Below are positions 46,192 through 58,685 of a stretch of 64,000 nucleotides of DNA, in pieces (the stretch's first letter is position 1; each line of letters opens with the position of its first letter). The translations under genes and the position numbers were made by a program. Location of the stretch: the NCBI GenBank assembly GCA_028554645.1, contig JAQOOI010000011.1, positions 186,001 through 250,000 on the forward strand, read 5' to 3'. Source of the DNA: Omphalotus guepiniiformis (taxonomy: Eukaryota; Basidiomycota; Agaricomycetes; Agaricales; Omphalotaceae). The notes below the pieces were generated by a model that worked only from the letters and a program-made list of their open reading frames with translations, ran no database searches and had not been told where the DNA came from.

Positions 46192-47924
46192 ATGCTAGAC
46201 GACTGGTCTGCTACCAACATCCTCCAACATGATTCAATGCGCATATATCGTGCAAAACGAGACAACGCTCGCAAGACTGTGCAGTCAAAGTATAATATCC
46301 TCGGATTCATATCTTCTGGTACCTACGGCCGCGTTTATAAAGCCCAGAGCTTAGATGGTGATGGAGGGATATATGCGATTAAGAAGTTTAAGCCGGATAA
46401 AGAGGGTGATGTTGTTACTTATACTGGGATAAGTCAGAGTGCTATTAGAGAGATTGCGGTATGGCTTTTAATTGTTGTTTCTTAGCTTCAGCTAATTCTT
46501 TGTTCTTTCGTAGTTGAATCGAGAAATCAATCATGAAAATATAGTTGCATTGAGAGAAGTTATTTTAGAAGATAAATCGATTTACATGGTCTTTGAATAC
46601 GCCGAACACGATTTCCTAGCAAGTTTTCATTCATTTTCTTTCACAGAAACTACAAAGTAATCTTATCCTCACCATTCTAGCAAATAATCCACCACCACTC
46701 CCAAACCCTCCGTTTCCCAATCCCAACCGCCGTTCTCAAATCCCTAATCTACCAACTCATAAACGGCCTAATCTACCTCCACTCATGCCACATCCTTCAC
46801 CGTGACCTCAAACCAGCCAACATCCTCATCACTTCCTCCGGAGTAGTCAAAATCGGTGACCTAGGCCTCGCACGTCTCATCTACGAACCCCTACAGCCTC
46901 TCTTCGCCGGCGACAAAGTAGTCGTAACAATCTGGTACCGAGCCCCAGAACTCCTCATGGGCGCTAAACATTACAATAAAGCCGTTGATTGTTGGGCTGT
47001 TGGTTGTGTCATTGCTGAGTTGGCTAGTTTGAGACCGATATTTAAAGGTGAAGAGGCGAAACTTGATGCGAAGAAGAATGTACCGTTTCAGAGGGATCAG
47101 TTGTTGAAGATTTTTGAGGTGCTGGGGACACCGGATGGTTCGTTTTTCATGTTTTCCCTATCGGTGTGAGATGAGCTTAACGGGGTGTATGACAGAAAGT
47201 GATTGGCCGGGTGTTAGGGAGATGCCAGAATATCAGAATATGACCCGGTTAGATCAGTGAGTTATTCGCTCTCTTCTTATCCTCCATTTCTTGTTCTCGT
47301 ACTCATTCCCCAAAGCTTCCCCTACCGCCTTAATGACTGGTGCCAAACCCGTATCCGCTCTGTTAAAGGCTACGACCTCCTCCGACAACTCTTCTATTAC
47401 GACCCTGATAGCCGTCTTACAGCTAAACAAGCTCTTCAACATGGTTGGTTCACCGAAGAACCTTTGCCTACGTGGAAGTAAGCCCCTCCTTCCGCCCCCC
47501 ACTCACTCACTCACTCCCTCCCTCCCTTACTCACCCTATCCTTCACTTCGACAGCGCATTCCAATCCGTCCAAACACACCAAATCCCTCCACCACGCAGA
47601 ATAACCCAAGACGACGCACCATCAATGATGCCAGTTCCTGCCGCACAAGGAAGTACTTACCACGGTGCGGCAGCAGCAGCAGCAGCAGGTGGTGGTGGTG
47701 GTGGTGGGGGTTTTGCGGGCGTTAATTCGAAACCTGGGAGTACGAATAGTTTCGCGAGTGCGAGTGGTGGTGGGGCTGTTTATGTTGGGCATGGACAAGG
47801 TGGGAGTGTTGGTGTGGGTGGGGTTGGGGTTGGGGTTGGTATTGGGCATGGGGTTGGGGTTGGGGGGGTTGGACATGGGGTTGGGGTTGGTGCGCATACG
47901 AGGAAGAAGGCGAGGTTGGGGTAG
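46192..47924 (+). CDS. SSN3: Mediator cyclin-dependent kinase CDK8 / Ssn3
   Basis: Kinase subunit of the Mediator CDK module; phosphorylates RNA polymerase II and transcription factors. The first in-frame ATG is 46192 (MLDDW). The Gly-rich loop is [12 protein letters not shown], the lysine YAIKKFK, and the CDK helix [11 protein letters not shown] replaces PSTAIRE. Then [21 protein letters not shown] (DLG, as in this subfamily), [20 protein letters not shown] and [11 protein letters not shown], all diagnostic of CDK8. Six exons; the second intron (46619-46680) has a GC donor (GCAAGT). The C-terminal tail is Pro-rich, then poly-Ala/poly-Gly and Gly-Val/Gly-His repeats, ending HTRKKARLG, a possible nuclear localisation signal. 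Stop at 47922-47924. No break seen. Confidence 0.92.
47811..47890 (+). repeat. GGGGTT-type G-rich repeat in the CDK8 coding tail
   Basis: Runs such as GGGGTTGGGGTTGGGGTTGG recur twice in 80 bases of the sense strand, coding the Gly-Val tail. Several sets of four G-tracts make this a strong G-quadruplex candidate in both DNA and mRNA. Confidence 0.85.
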
Positions 47925-48695
47925 GTGAGTTGGTGGGTGGAATTGTTGGAGTTGTGGGGTTTTGGGGCTTACTTTTAGGAGGGGAAGATTTACTTTGGAC
48001 TTATCTTGCTTGTATTGTATTTCGTCTCTGTACTGTACTTTTGGGTATGTTTTACACATGTTTTACACTTCACTGCCAGAAGCCCTCGTTTCGTTTACGA
48101 CACCCTTCTGTTTCTTTTGTAGATCTTCCGGGCTTGGTGCTCCCAAGTCCCGATGTTCAATGACTGAGTACGGACCTATTATAGTGCATGCCGCATAATT
48201 TGTACTTGAGAGGTATGCTACTATCATTCAACTACTTGTTTTCAGTCATAGTAACCCACTGCTGGAGACATGAGACATATTCTCATAATAGCCGTAAACC
48301 GAAATTCGGCACATTCGGTGTCTGTGGACGTTCAAAATCTCGCTCGAATGACGTTTTGAAACGGGAGAGACAGACAGACAGAACGCAGAAGCGTGCGACC
48401 GTGAAACTATGTATGTATGTATGTTCATCGAGACTCGATTGCATGAGGTATCGATACGAGTACATGTGTCCTCAATCCTTGATATAGAACTAACCATTCC
48501 TTCCGTTAATTATTGTCAATTGACAACAACAAGTACATATTAACAACGAGCAAGTCCCTCGTGTCGGCACATACTCGGTACTCGGTACCGGTAATAAGTA
48601 CACAGGAACGTAAACCCACCTCGTCAGACCTCATCCAACTTGGCAATCATCATTACAATTTGCACTTAACGTTTTAGTATTACGACCGTCAACCG

Positions 48696-50318
48696 TTACC
48701 GAGTGAGAACTTCAGCGCCACTCTCGGTAATTAACACCATGTGTTCTGCTTGAGCACTCCTTGCGCAGTTCTAAATGGGCGTAAGTACAAAACAACAGAA
48801 ACAACAGGGTGTAAGCGCTTAAGCACGAATGCGAATGCGAAAAGATCCCGCCCGAGCAGTGGAAAAGGAGGGATTGGGGGTTAGGAGGGGGGGATGGGGC
48901 TTACCTCGGTACTTGCTGCCCAACCATCAGGGAATATCCATCCCGAGGGATCTCGACCTTGGATGATAGCGGGCTACATAGAAGGATTAATCTCAGTCAA
49001 AACAGAGAAAAGGAGGTCAAAGATATGAAGAAAAGGCGGGTACTAACCTCTATCGTGAAACAATGCCCGGGTAGCATAACACCAGGTTCGTCATTCACTA
49101 AAAACCAAAAAAAACAAAGTCAGTCAACGACGTAATACCCAAGACACAGCGTAGGGGGCCTACGTACAATGATGCAAAATCCAAGGTTCCCGATGAAAAA
49201 CCGACCCAATTCCATGCCCAGTAAACTGTTGCGAAATACAAAATTCGAACCCGTGTCGTTCTCGATCATACTTCTTTTGCGTGTCGTGGACGAAATGGTG
49301 GATCGCTCGTCCGATGTCTTTGAATGGTCGTCCGGGGTGGCAGACTGCGATACCGGTTTCGAGCGCTGCGTTGGTGATGTCGCAGAGGATGCGGCCTGGG
49401 GTGTCCTGGGTTGCCAGGGGGGGTGGTCTCAGTGAATGGCCCGAAGGAGGGAGGGAGGAGGGGAGGGAGGAAGAAAGGGGAGAGAACGTACGACGTCTCC
49501 GACGAGCCATGTCTTGGATGTATCACCGTGGTAGCCGTTGAGGTGTACTGTGATGTCGATGTTTACGATGTCGCCATCTTCCAGTGGTCGGCTGAGTGAG
49601 TGTTTGGCGGTAAGAAATAGTAAATCAGATGGATCAAGCTGCTCACTTGTCTGGAATACCGTGCGTGATGATATTATTGACGCTATGATGTAAAGTAGTT
49701 CTTCAGAGGCAGGAGCGATACTCAAAGGTATCAGAATAACTCACCTCGTACAGCACGCCTTTGGAAAACCTTTATAATAGAGAGGAGAGGGATATGCGCC
49801 ATGGGAGATAATATATTCGTGTATCGCAGCGTCGATATAATCTGTAGTCGTGCCAACCTTTCTGATCATTTACGAGTTCAGAATTGCTGTGTATTCACAC
49901 ACACACCATATCACAACCTCACCTTTACAAGCGTCCCAGAGAACTCCCGTACATCCCTCGCTAGGTTAGCTGCGTCTCTCAATTTCCGTTCCGCCTTTGC
50001 CCCCAATGGAATTCGTCCTTTTATGTCCTCTTCCTCCCTTGCACTTGAAGACGATTGACCACCAGACAGAACGTACGGTGGTCTCGGTATCGTATGAGGC
50101 ACATCCCTAGGCTTGATATGAGAGACACCAAATACAAATGGTTCTTCAGGCAGAATGACGTGGTATGAACCGAAATTGTATTCGTCAGACTCTGCATGGA
50201 AACTGTCGTCGACTACAGGTGTTCTTGAGGAAAGGAGTCTGATAGTTGGTGGCGCATTACGGAGAAATCTTGCAGAATTGAGTAAAGGAAAGGAAGAACG
50301 ATAGCTCCTAGCAAACAT
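48696..50318 (-). CDS. Methionine aminopeptidase type 1, mitochondrial form
   Basis: Removes the initiator methionine; a dinuclear metal hydrolase. ATG 50318 starts an Arg/Ser-rich, acid-free stretch ([20 protein letters not shown]) that looks like a mitochondrial presequence, then the family linker [14 protein letters not shown]. The catalytic ligands are visible: [20 protein letters not shown] (two Asp), [19 protein letters not shown] (His), [12 protein letters not shown] (Glu) and [17 protein letters not shown] (Glu). Stop TAA at 48696-48698. Around eight short exons join in frame. It lacks the N-terminal zinc fingers of the cytosolic Map1 type, fitting MAP1D-like enzymes. Convergent with CDK8, divergent from the TTC27-like gene. 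Confidence 0.9.
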
Positions 50319-50511
50319 GTCGATAGGGTTAAGGACAAGGTTTGGTCACCCTGTTACATACATACCAGTGCCGTGCCGGACGGCAGCTTAAGACCGGACC
50401 GGGACCGGCGAGGTGATCGATAACTCCCACGTGATCGTGATTTGCAAGCCTCCAATTTTGTGCTTTCTCAGTCTGACTCAGTGTCAAAATTATACTCTCT
50501 TCTTACGACTG
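50319..50511. promoter_or_regulatory. Bidirectional promoter, methionine aminopeptidase / TTC27-like
   Basis: 193 bases between divergent start codons, GC-rich, with CCGGACCGGGACCGGCG around 50393-50409 and CACGTG at about 50428. Presumed shared promoter of two housekeeping genes. Confidence 0.5.
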
Positions 50512-53457
50512 ATGCTACCCACGGATAACCTCAATTTCATCGAAAAATCTCTACTCAGTGGAAAATGGGACCCTCGAATTCAGCAGGATTCAGCGTCTCC
50601 GGCCGTACATCTCGCTAAAACGGTCGTCGGCGGCAGCTTCCGAGAAGCTCTCACATCATCTTTCGCTCAGAAACTGCTTACTTTTCACTCAATTTCTACC
50701 GATTTCCTACACGCTTTCGACCCTTTGATTTCACTTGCAGAGGATGAAGAAGAGAGCGAACTTTTACGATTGGTCATAGCTATCGCCTGTCTACATGCGT
50801 TCGTACAGGCGAATTGGACAGGTCCTGATTTAGATGTGAAACCACTCGATATTCTCGTACTTCCATCGGATGGTTCTACAACAGTGACGGAGCAAGCTAT
50901 CAATCAAAAAGCTATTGCGGAATTAGCATACGGCGGAGAACCTGCGTATCATTTAGCGCAATGTGCGATTTTTTTGAGGCTAGCTCAAGTTCTTTTGGAT
51001 TCGCCTTACCGGCGATGTCAATCATCCGTTTGGTGGAGTTTGAGGGTTCATTTGGTTCATCAACAGGTTCTTGACGAACCTGTTGTTTTGCCCGAGGAGA
51101 TCCTCAATAGATTCGAGCGTTGGGAGAGTCCTTTCTCGAGCGATGATGAACTTGCGGGGAGACTCCTTCTGGAGATTGGTCTACTTCATCATACGTTCTC
51201 ACAGGATAAACTTGCCGCGGAGTACTTTGTCCGCGCTGCTCGCGCTACCCAATTGCAGTACGAACTAACAGGCGCCCTCGGGAAGCGGACAAAGTTTCAA
51301 CAGAACGAACTCAGCCAGCTTGTTCTCCTGGCTGAAAGTCATCTTCCGGATGACGCCTCGAAGGAGTCTTCATCATCATCATCAGAATCCGCTGTAGCAC
51401 AGGCACCTGTACCAGAGGGTTTAGCTCTCAACGACGATACTCTTCTGGAGCAAACAGAATTCACCTCTTCCAACCCTTCCTCATCATCCACCCTCCAACA
51501 CCTCGATCCAACCAACCAACCTCCCCTTCACCCTCTCGACCAATCTATCCTTCTTTCCCTTTGTCTAAACGTCAGAAACACATCCCCCCTCCATGGTCTC
51601 ACATCTGAACAAATGTCCCCCTATGTCGCCCGTGTTATTTCTCATCCCCGAAACTGGTCAATACACACTATGGCTCTCCTCCTTCGCTCACGTCTAGAAT
51701 CAACACGTACACGAACAGTCGAGCGATCTACTCTCCAACTCCAAGCACTCGTAGATCAAATGCCCGCTACAGACGCAGATGCCGCGCCCGTCTCCGAACG
51801 ACTACTTTACTTCCATTCCATCCCCCTCCCAACGAAATGGGACCTCGAACGCGAACTAGCAACGCGTTTCGTTAGTCTCGGTGTTACGAGATCTGCGTTG
51901 GAGATTTACGAACGGCTAGAGATGTGGGAGGAGGTGGTTAGATGTCATGTCTCGCTTGAGAGACCTGATAGGGGACTAACTATCGTTAAGGAACTTTTGG
52001 AGGGAACCAAGGTGGAATCGGACACTGTCATTTCACGAGGGAAAACTTTTGTTGGGTCGGATGCCGATCCTTTGAAGAGACTACGTGTGTTCGATAGTGC
52101 GCGGGAAGCCAAGTTGTGGTGTATCCTCGGCGACCTCGAGCCGGAACGAGCAGTCGATCATTATAAACACGCATGGGAGGTTTCGGGGCACACATCTGGT
52201 CGTTCCATGCGTTCTCTGGGTGGATATCATTTCGCCAGAGGTGAATATACTCAGGCGAAGGAGTGTTTACGGGAAGCTGTTAAGATTAATCCTTTACTCT
52301 CGAGGTCGTGGTTTATTCTCGGTTGTTCGTGCATGAGGTTGGAAGACTGGGTTGGAGCGAGAGACGCTTTCGGACGATGTGTTGCGATTGATGAAGATGA
52401 TGGGGAAAGTTGGAGTAATTTAGCTAGTATGTATCTCCGACTAGGAACGAGTCCTACGTTGGAGGATGAAAATGAAGAAGAAACGTCTATATCAGGATCA
52501 AAGGTGAAAAAGTCACTCTAATTCCCATTTCTCATTTCTTTTCTTCTAGAAAGATTCCCTGCAGATACTGATGTTCCTTCTTTTCTGGTTTATTTTTATT
52601 TCGCGCTCCCTCGACTTTCCTGGATATAGGATAACGAACGTTTGGCGACTTCGATCAGTGTTTCACACACCAACAAATTACTTGCGTTTCGAGCACTCAA
52701 GGAGGGGCTAAAGCGCAGTTACGAAAACTGGAAGATGTGGTCTAATTATATGATCATTGCAGTCGACGTAGGTGAACTCGCAGAGGCTTGTCGAGCACTC
52801 GGTCGCGTCGTCGAAGAGACAAGTAACAGATCAGGTGAAGATGGCGTTGTCCTAGACGAAGACGTCCTTGACCGCCTAGTCAACGCCGTCACTCGCGCAC
52901 CTTCAAACCCAGAACAAGCCATCGAGGCTACCAGCGCTGAAGGAACCACCACAGGCGAAATGCAACCGATTATAAACCCAAATGAAGGACACGGTTTGTA
53001 CCCTCGTGTTCTCGACCTCTTTGATCGCACGATACTCCCTCGCATTTCCTCTGTAAGGGTCTTCCGTGCGTATGCAAGATTAATGACGTGGCAAGGGAAA
53101 TGGGAAGAGGCTTTGAAAGCCTGGATGGATGCCTACCGAGAAGGTCTAGCCGGGAAGTTAGCTAGAGGGGAGGTAAACGCCTTGGCAACAACGGCTCAAG
53201 ACGGCAATGTTGAAGAAGATGCAGGCAGGCAATTATGGAGGGACGCAGTAGGCCAAGTCGAAGAAATCGTTGACGTACTACGAAATTTGGGGCCACGATT
53301 AGTGAGTGGAAACCCAGCAGGGTCGAAAAAGTGGAGATTACAAGCTAAAAGTGTGGTGAGGAGCTTTATGGGTAGAACAAGGGAGAATTTTGAAGATGAT
53401 CCAGAGTGGGGCCGGTTGGAGACGTTGTTGGAGGAGTTGAAACACGACTTGGACTGA
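50512..53457 (+). CDS. TPR-repeat protein, TTC27/Emw1-like
   Basis: Two exons, 50512-52503 and 52630-53457, about 939 aa; the 126-bp intron preserves frame. ATG 50512 (MLPTDNLNFIEKSLLSG) is the first start followed by conserved-looking sequence. The N-terminal two thirds are helical, with a Ser/Glu linker near residues 285-300. The C-terminal TPR array is clear: AKLWCILGDLEPERAVDHYK, MRSLGGYHFARGEYTQAKEC, SRSWFILGCSCMRLEDWVGA, ESWSNLASMYLRLG, then AFRALKEGLKRSYENWKMWS, the best match to TTC27. In animals and fission yeast the family is essential and linked to client protein stability and cell-surface integrity. No break seen. Human TTC27 is somewhat shorter. Confidence 0.85.
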
Positions 53458-54680
53458 GATTAAAATTTTCGTTGGGGGTGCAAGTCCGTTTGGTTAGCAA
53501 GGCCGGATTGGCTTGCACCGTGGTACCGCTCGTCTAGAATTTTTGTACTCATTTTTTTGTTCTAAAACATAGATGACCGTGACGAGCTATCATCCCAGTC
53601 CTGGATCCATCGCGGCAAAGCCCGAGCCTTGGGTTCCCGAACTTGAAGCATGGTCGTCACTTGCGGACCGCGGTGCATAAGAAAAGGGTGTCTTTATTTC
53701 CGCTTTTCTTTCTGAGAAGGACTGACCCCTCTCATCATGTGTCGTATTACAACTTCATGCATTCATGAACGGTAACTTTGTCGCGTGGGCTTCAAAATCG
53801 CGAAGAGCTTAAAATGATTCGTATGTTTTTGTCACTGGAAACGCGTACGTATTTCATATTGATTATCGGGGGGCCCGTGCTGTACAGCGCTTCATATATT
53901 ATCATACATCGTCAGACTAAGTCTCTTGAAGAGTTTCTCCAGAGGGGGCCTTATCATCTAAACGATGATAAGTAAGAACCAGTATTAAGTTTAGTACTGA
54001 CGGTATGTCGAGAATACCGCCCCTCTGTATGTGATTAGTGGGTACTTGGTTCTGATCTTCTGATAAAATCTATTGACCATCTTTTCATTATGAATGAGCT
54101 ATGTATATGTACAATGAGGTACATACGGAAGTACTAGTAATGGGCTGAGCGTGGCTACGCGTGGCAGTGGTCAAGGATACCCCGATCCGAGCTGAAATCT
54201 GAGAAGTTTTGATGAGCCACGTGCCAGTCTAGGCCACGCGTGAATTCTTACACGTGTCGATTACATTGATCCCGTTCCGGCCTCTTCCTCTGAGGTCTTA
54301 CCCCAACTGCTTATAATGAATATTCGTTATAATGTGAGCGCTCTTACTTCCCTCATCGTGAATTCATGTCTGGCGCATACGTTCTTCTTCAATACGGCTC
54401 AGATCCTTTCAACAATAGATATGAGGATATCGAAGGAAGGGCTGCTTTCTCCTTGTGAGTCCTCGAGCACGAGTCGTTCTTGTTCGCGGATCGAAAGTGT
54501 GTCTTTTCTTATCAACTTTTTTTTTTCCCTACATGACAGATCACTAGTGAGTTTTCAAGTCGGTTTAAAGACAGAATTCATGCCTATTTTAGATCTCCTT
54601 TGACATAGGCTTCACATGTTCCTAACCTTGTCATACGGCTCGCACGTCAATCAGCTTGGTCTCAGCAACATTCAAATATC
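53458..54680. other. Intergenic with a strong hairpin and two ACGCGT boxes
   Basis: A perfect 8-bp stem, GGTGCAAG (53477-53484) with CTTGCACC (53512-53519), follows the TTC27-like stop; inner bases TCCG and CGGA can extend it. ACGCGT occurs at about 54157 and 54235 in inverted contexts (ACGCGTGGC and GCCACGCGT), a form bound by MBF-type factors in yeasts. No gene recognised. Confidence 0.5.
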
Positions 54681-55476
54681 ATGGGTCCGGAAAATTCGTA
54701 CTTCTATTTCGGTCCAGAAACATCTCCGGGGTATATCATGTATGGAAACAACCATATTAGTATTCCTATGTCGCATTTGAGTCGACAGCAGAGAGAGGGT
54801 AGCACGTAAGTATCGTTCGTTCGTTTCGTCCTTTCGTCGAGTCTCTCTCTCTATGCTCTTGACCGTGGGCTGCGGGGACAAACCCATTTTCGTCAGTGCA
54901 ATATGACAGACTTCCCTTCCACTATCTCCCCCCTCTCTTCATTAACGTTTACGTCCAGGCTTGACATATGGCTTGTTCTTTAGATCCCGATATTTCACTG
55001 CACAGTCAGGCAAAAACTACAAATGGAGAATAACTCCGCAGCGTATGGAGGTACGTTATGTCCTACAGATTCTCTGCGCAAACCAATCCTGTGGATGGAT
55101 GGAGATCATGGGATCATAACCTGGGATCTCTATTCGTCCGAGTAAGGGGTACACTGACGAATGTCTGTTCTATATGTCATATTTTTTTACTTCCTTGGCT
55201 TCCTGGTGTCACCTCGCATTCTTGGTTCCTTGTACCTTCCCCCCTCCTAACGGCAACCCACCTCACACTTGCCCCGTCCAATGGCGAATTTTTCACAAAA
55301 CCCAGTGCATGGATGGAAAGACATGCATAGCTGTTTGGGAGACATGTACTTCCTCACCAGATAACGAGATAGAATACGATGCTCGGGTCATTCTCAGGCC
55401 TTCTGCATTAATGCTCGTCACGGAGATCATGACCACCCTCACGCTCAATCGCATGTATCTCGCGTTAAACTGGTGA
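54681..55476 (+). CDS. Small three-exon basidiomycete protein of unknown function
   Basis: Exons 54681-54805, 54984-55050 and 55306-55476 join in frame (125 + 67 + 171 nt) to a 120-aa protein with GT-AG introns. Segments: MGPENSYFYFGPETSPGYIM, then SGKNYKWRITPQRMEC, then KTCIAVWETCTSSPDNEIEY, and the C-terminal helix LVTEIMTTLTLNRMYLALNW. Exon 3 is too short to be obvious on its own. The pattern (short N-terminus, YKWRI, a central beta part, a C-terminal helix that looks membrane-proximal) resembles a small family, possibly of DUF6593 type, frequent in mushrooms. Function unknown. No signal peptide. The 255-bp second intron could hide another exon. Confidence 0.62.
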
Positions 55477-58400
55477 AACTCCACCCCTCGCCCCCTCCTC
55501 TTCGCTTTCTCAAACTTCACAATCATGCAATCATGTTCTCTGTGATCCGGGGAACAACAGCTTTCCTTCGCCCCCTTCATACCCCCATCAGATGGACGAA
55601 TTATCTGTAGAAGGCTGTTGAAGGATTCACCGGACTGCTTGGTCCCGTAGCTAGGGTTCATCAACATCTTTTCGCTACCTTCTACGATAACTCATGACCA
55701 GACCTCTCTTGTATACCATCCCATGAACCTTACGTTGCACGAGTTTTGCTTTTCTGTACATACCTTGCTATTGCTATATGTATCCTCTAGTCACTGGTAG
55801 CTATATTTGTTCAAGTCAGGTCCACCAAAACCCCCCCTTCCATCCCGATTGCAATTGCAATTGCAAAAACTGTATTATATACCTACCTACTATATACAGC
55901 CCAATCGTAGAGATCTTTTATCAACGGTAGAGATCTTACCCATCCCGTTCTCTTCCTGGACTTTCTGCTTCGTTTCAGCCATCGAACTTACCATTTGGTT
56001 GGGGGAATGCGAGGCTGCGATTGAATACCATTGAGTAATGAGGGCGTAAAGTTCAGGGACTCTCCCCATCAAACTACAAAAAAGGGAAACAGTTTTCATT
56101 CGCGTATCATCTGGAATCCCGACGAAGGGAACATGTAGTGGAAATACATGGCCTATGCCAGATTTTGGGAAAGTTACTAGCTCCTACTTCTGAGTTCTAT
56201 GTAATGTTCCGCACGGCCACCAAGTTGCTTCTATTCAGTCTGTAATGATCGGGACGCCCGCGTGGACAAGCCGTGGACAAACGTGGTTCACTCGTGGCAA
56301 TACTTACGGCAAATAACTCTGAAGTTCTAGCCCTGGTGCCTTCTGTTCTTTTCTATCCTTCTGGGTCTTCCTCGAGTTCTATCTATAGGTAATCGGGCCC
56401 CTCCTCCTCCAGTAAAAAAAAAAGGTTTTGGAGCTCAGATCAATATCAACCGTTACTTACTTATCGTTCCCCCTACTCATTTCTATGCATGCGCTATTGC
56501 ACAAAATGGTAGTGTTTTTTCGCACTGTGTGAAGAAAAAACACTATTCAATTCCCCTAGTTTTGCCGAATCCTTAAATCGTCCTTTGCGGGTATGAAATC
56601 GATCGACTTGGACTGGTGACCCCCTTTGGCACCTTCAACAAGTGGTAAACTCTGCCGGATGATGGAAATCATGAGACGCGAATTCGGATTCTCAAACAAT
56701 CCATATGTAAAAACGAACCTGGGGAGGTCTGAGCAGATGATAGAAGCTCACTGAGAGTTCGTCAGTAGACAGAATCTGTAAGCAGCTGGATTCCACCATC
56801 AAGATCGAACCCCCCCGTTCGAATGGTTGCGGCAGGCCCTCGAGCTCCTGCATCAAACTTTGTACTTACTAGGCTGGGGATGAAGTCCGTAAGAGGGCTC
56901 GCCGTTGCTCGCCGTCTCGTAACCCGCATGTGCATGAATTCTGAAAAGGGCATGGGCGAGGTCATCAGACAAGTGAGCCGTTCCGAGGGGTAGAACCCTC
57001 TTAGAGTTCAGCAAGTCAGCAAGGGGGGAACCTGATGTCCGCGAACCCGGTATGTGGTAAGTACTAAGGGGAACTATGTACATACAAAAGACCCAGCTCT
57101 AGTGGTCTTGCGATTGCTGCCGTGAAGGCTACATACATACCAGTTGAACCCGTGAGGCGTTGGGGATTACGTGAAAAAGCTGCCTCGAGTCTTGCTGTAG
57201 AGAAACAGAGGCCACGAGGGAAAGAAAAACGAGATATGTATGATATGCATGATATGATGAGGGGGTTGTTGCTGTAAATACATTCAGGGAGCATATGTCT
57301 GTGGTTCCAAGAACGGTCCGGGGGCGTTTCAATAGCGGAGAAATTGTGGCGCTATAGTGGAGATGCCGTTCGACGACACCCGGACTGGGGGGTGTACAAA
57401 CTCAAGTGGCCAGTGAAACACTGGTAGCTGTTACCGAAGTCAGTGTCATGAGACGAGGTTGCCAGCATATGTTTTGCCAGAATCAGAGTTCTACCAGTGT
57501 TCGGGAATGTGAGAGAATAGACTAGGTTCGGTTAGGGAGAAGCGCTGGATAAGCTCTCAATCTCGTAGTTGGTGGTGTGGGGTGCCGTGCCATGATAGTG
57601 CCATGATCTCCGAGGGTCAGACGGCTATTCGGTTATCTCAGCCTTACGCTGTGTCGGATTACTATTCGATGTTTGGGGTGCAGTATGTACACTCCTCTGG
57701 CGCCAGAGCTTCATAGGGGCTTGCCGAACGGTCGCTCGAACGAGTTGCACATGTACTGGTCATTTGGAGAGGGGCATTTACTTTCAGCTCCAGTCTGAGG
57801 GCCGTGGGCCAATTCTGCTGCCAAAAGTATACTTGTGACCCGTCCAATCAGACCACGCCTATGGCATTGTCATAAATTCGTTCCGGCCTTGTCAAATATA
57901 ATAATATTTACATAGTACTCACCTTATTGGTCAGTGTTCCCAAGCCATGTGGGGTTATGGCCGCCGATGTACGGTGTATGTACCCCACTGATACCTACTT
58001 GTACCCACAGGAAAGCCCAGAGCCTCCACAGCCTGATATTTGGAACCTTAATTATATGTGTTGACCCGACGATGTGAGCCCAACACCACAAATGGGACTA
58101 CTTACAGATAGTATGCTGCTCCATGGAATAGCAGGGAATAGCGGACAAGGCTGAAACTTCACGCTTGAAATAATGATCAGGAAGGATTTGTATTTTCAAA
58201 AACCCATCGATTCCAGTCGATCCCGTGTGATACGGGCCACGCTCCTCGATTGGCCAGGCTTCTGATTGCCAGAAAGGATCTTGATTTTTTGAAAAGGTGA
58301 GGCCTGCGCTGCGGCAGCGGGCTATGAAACAAGGTACACTCGTACCTTTTCACAATAGAGCTTTGGATGTAACAATGATTGCGATATTTTCTCGATTCCA

Positions 58401-58685
58401 TCCAAGATGTATTCGTACCATCTGGAGATGCTCAATATATGCGGGCTTTCGGTGAGCCACAGACATCAACGAAACGAAAAAGTTGTTCGTCTAGTATGTT
58501 GACGCACTGCCTGCAAGATTTTTGATGCCGAATTTATCGCAATTCCATTGCACAATTTGAAGAAACGGTTGGGGATGTCGATTATCGCGGAGGTGAGTTA
58601 GGAAGTGCCGGCAACGGCCCAGGGCGGCCCTCATGTATTTTACTTTCCCACAATCCTACAGTCACGTGGATCTCTTTCTAAACTC
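55477..58685. other. 3.2-kb gene-poor interval
   Basis: No conserved coding sequence recognised. It contains an 11-bp stem hairpin at 56511-56544 (AGTGTTTTTTC paired with GAAAAAACACT, loop of 12). Minus-strand frames at 57662-57847 and 58177-58401 lack recognisable motifs. The last 100 bases are the leader of the next gene. Confidence 0.45.

Noticed and set aside
47622..48059. Minus-strand ORF of 145 codons rich in Pro, Asn and Thr
   Set aside because: It is antisense to the Gly-rich tail of CDK8; low complexity explains the open frame.
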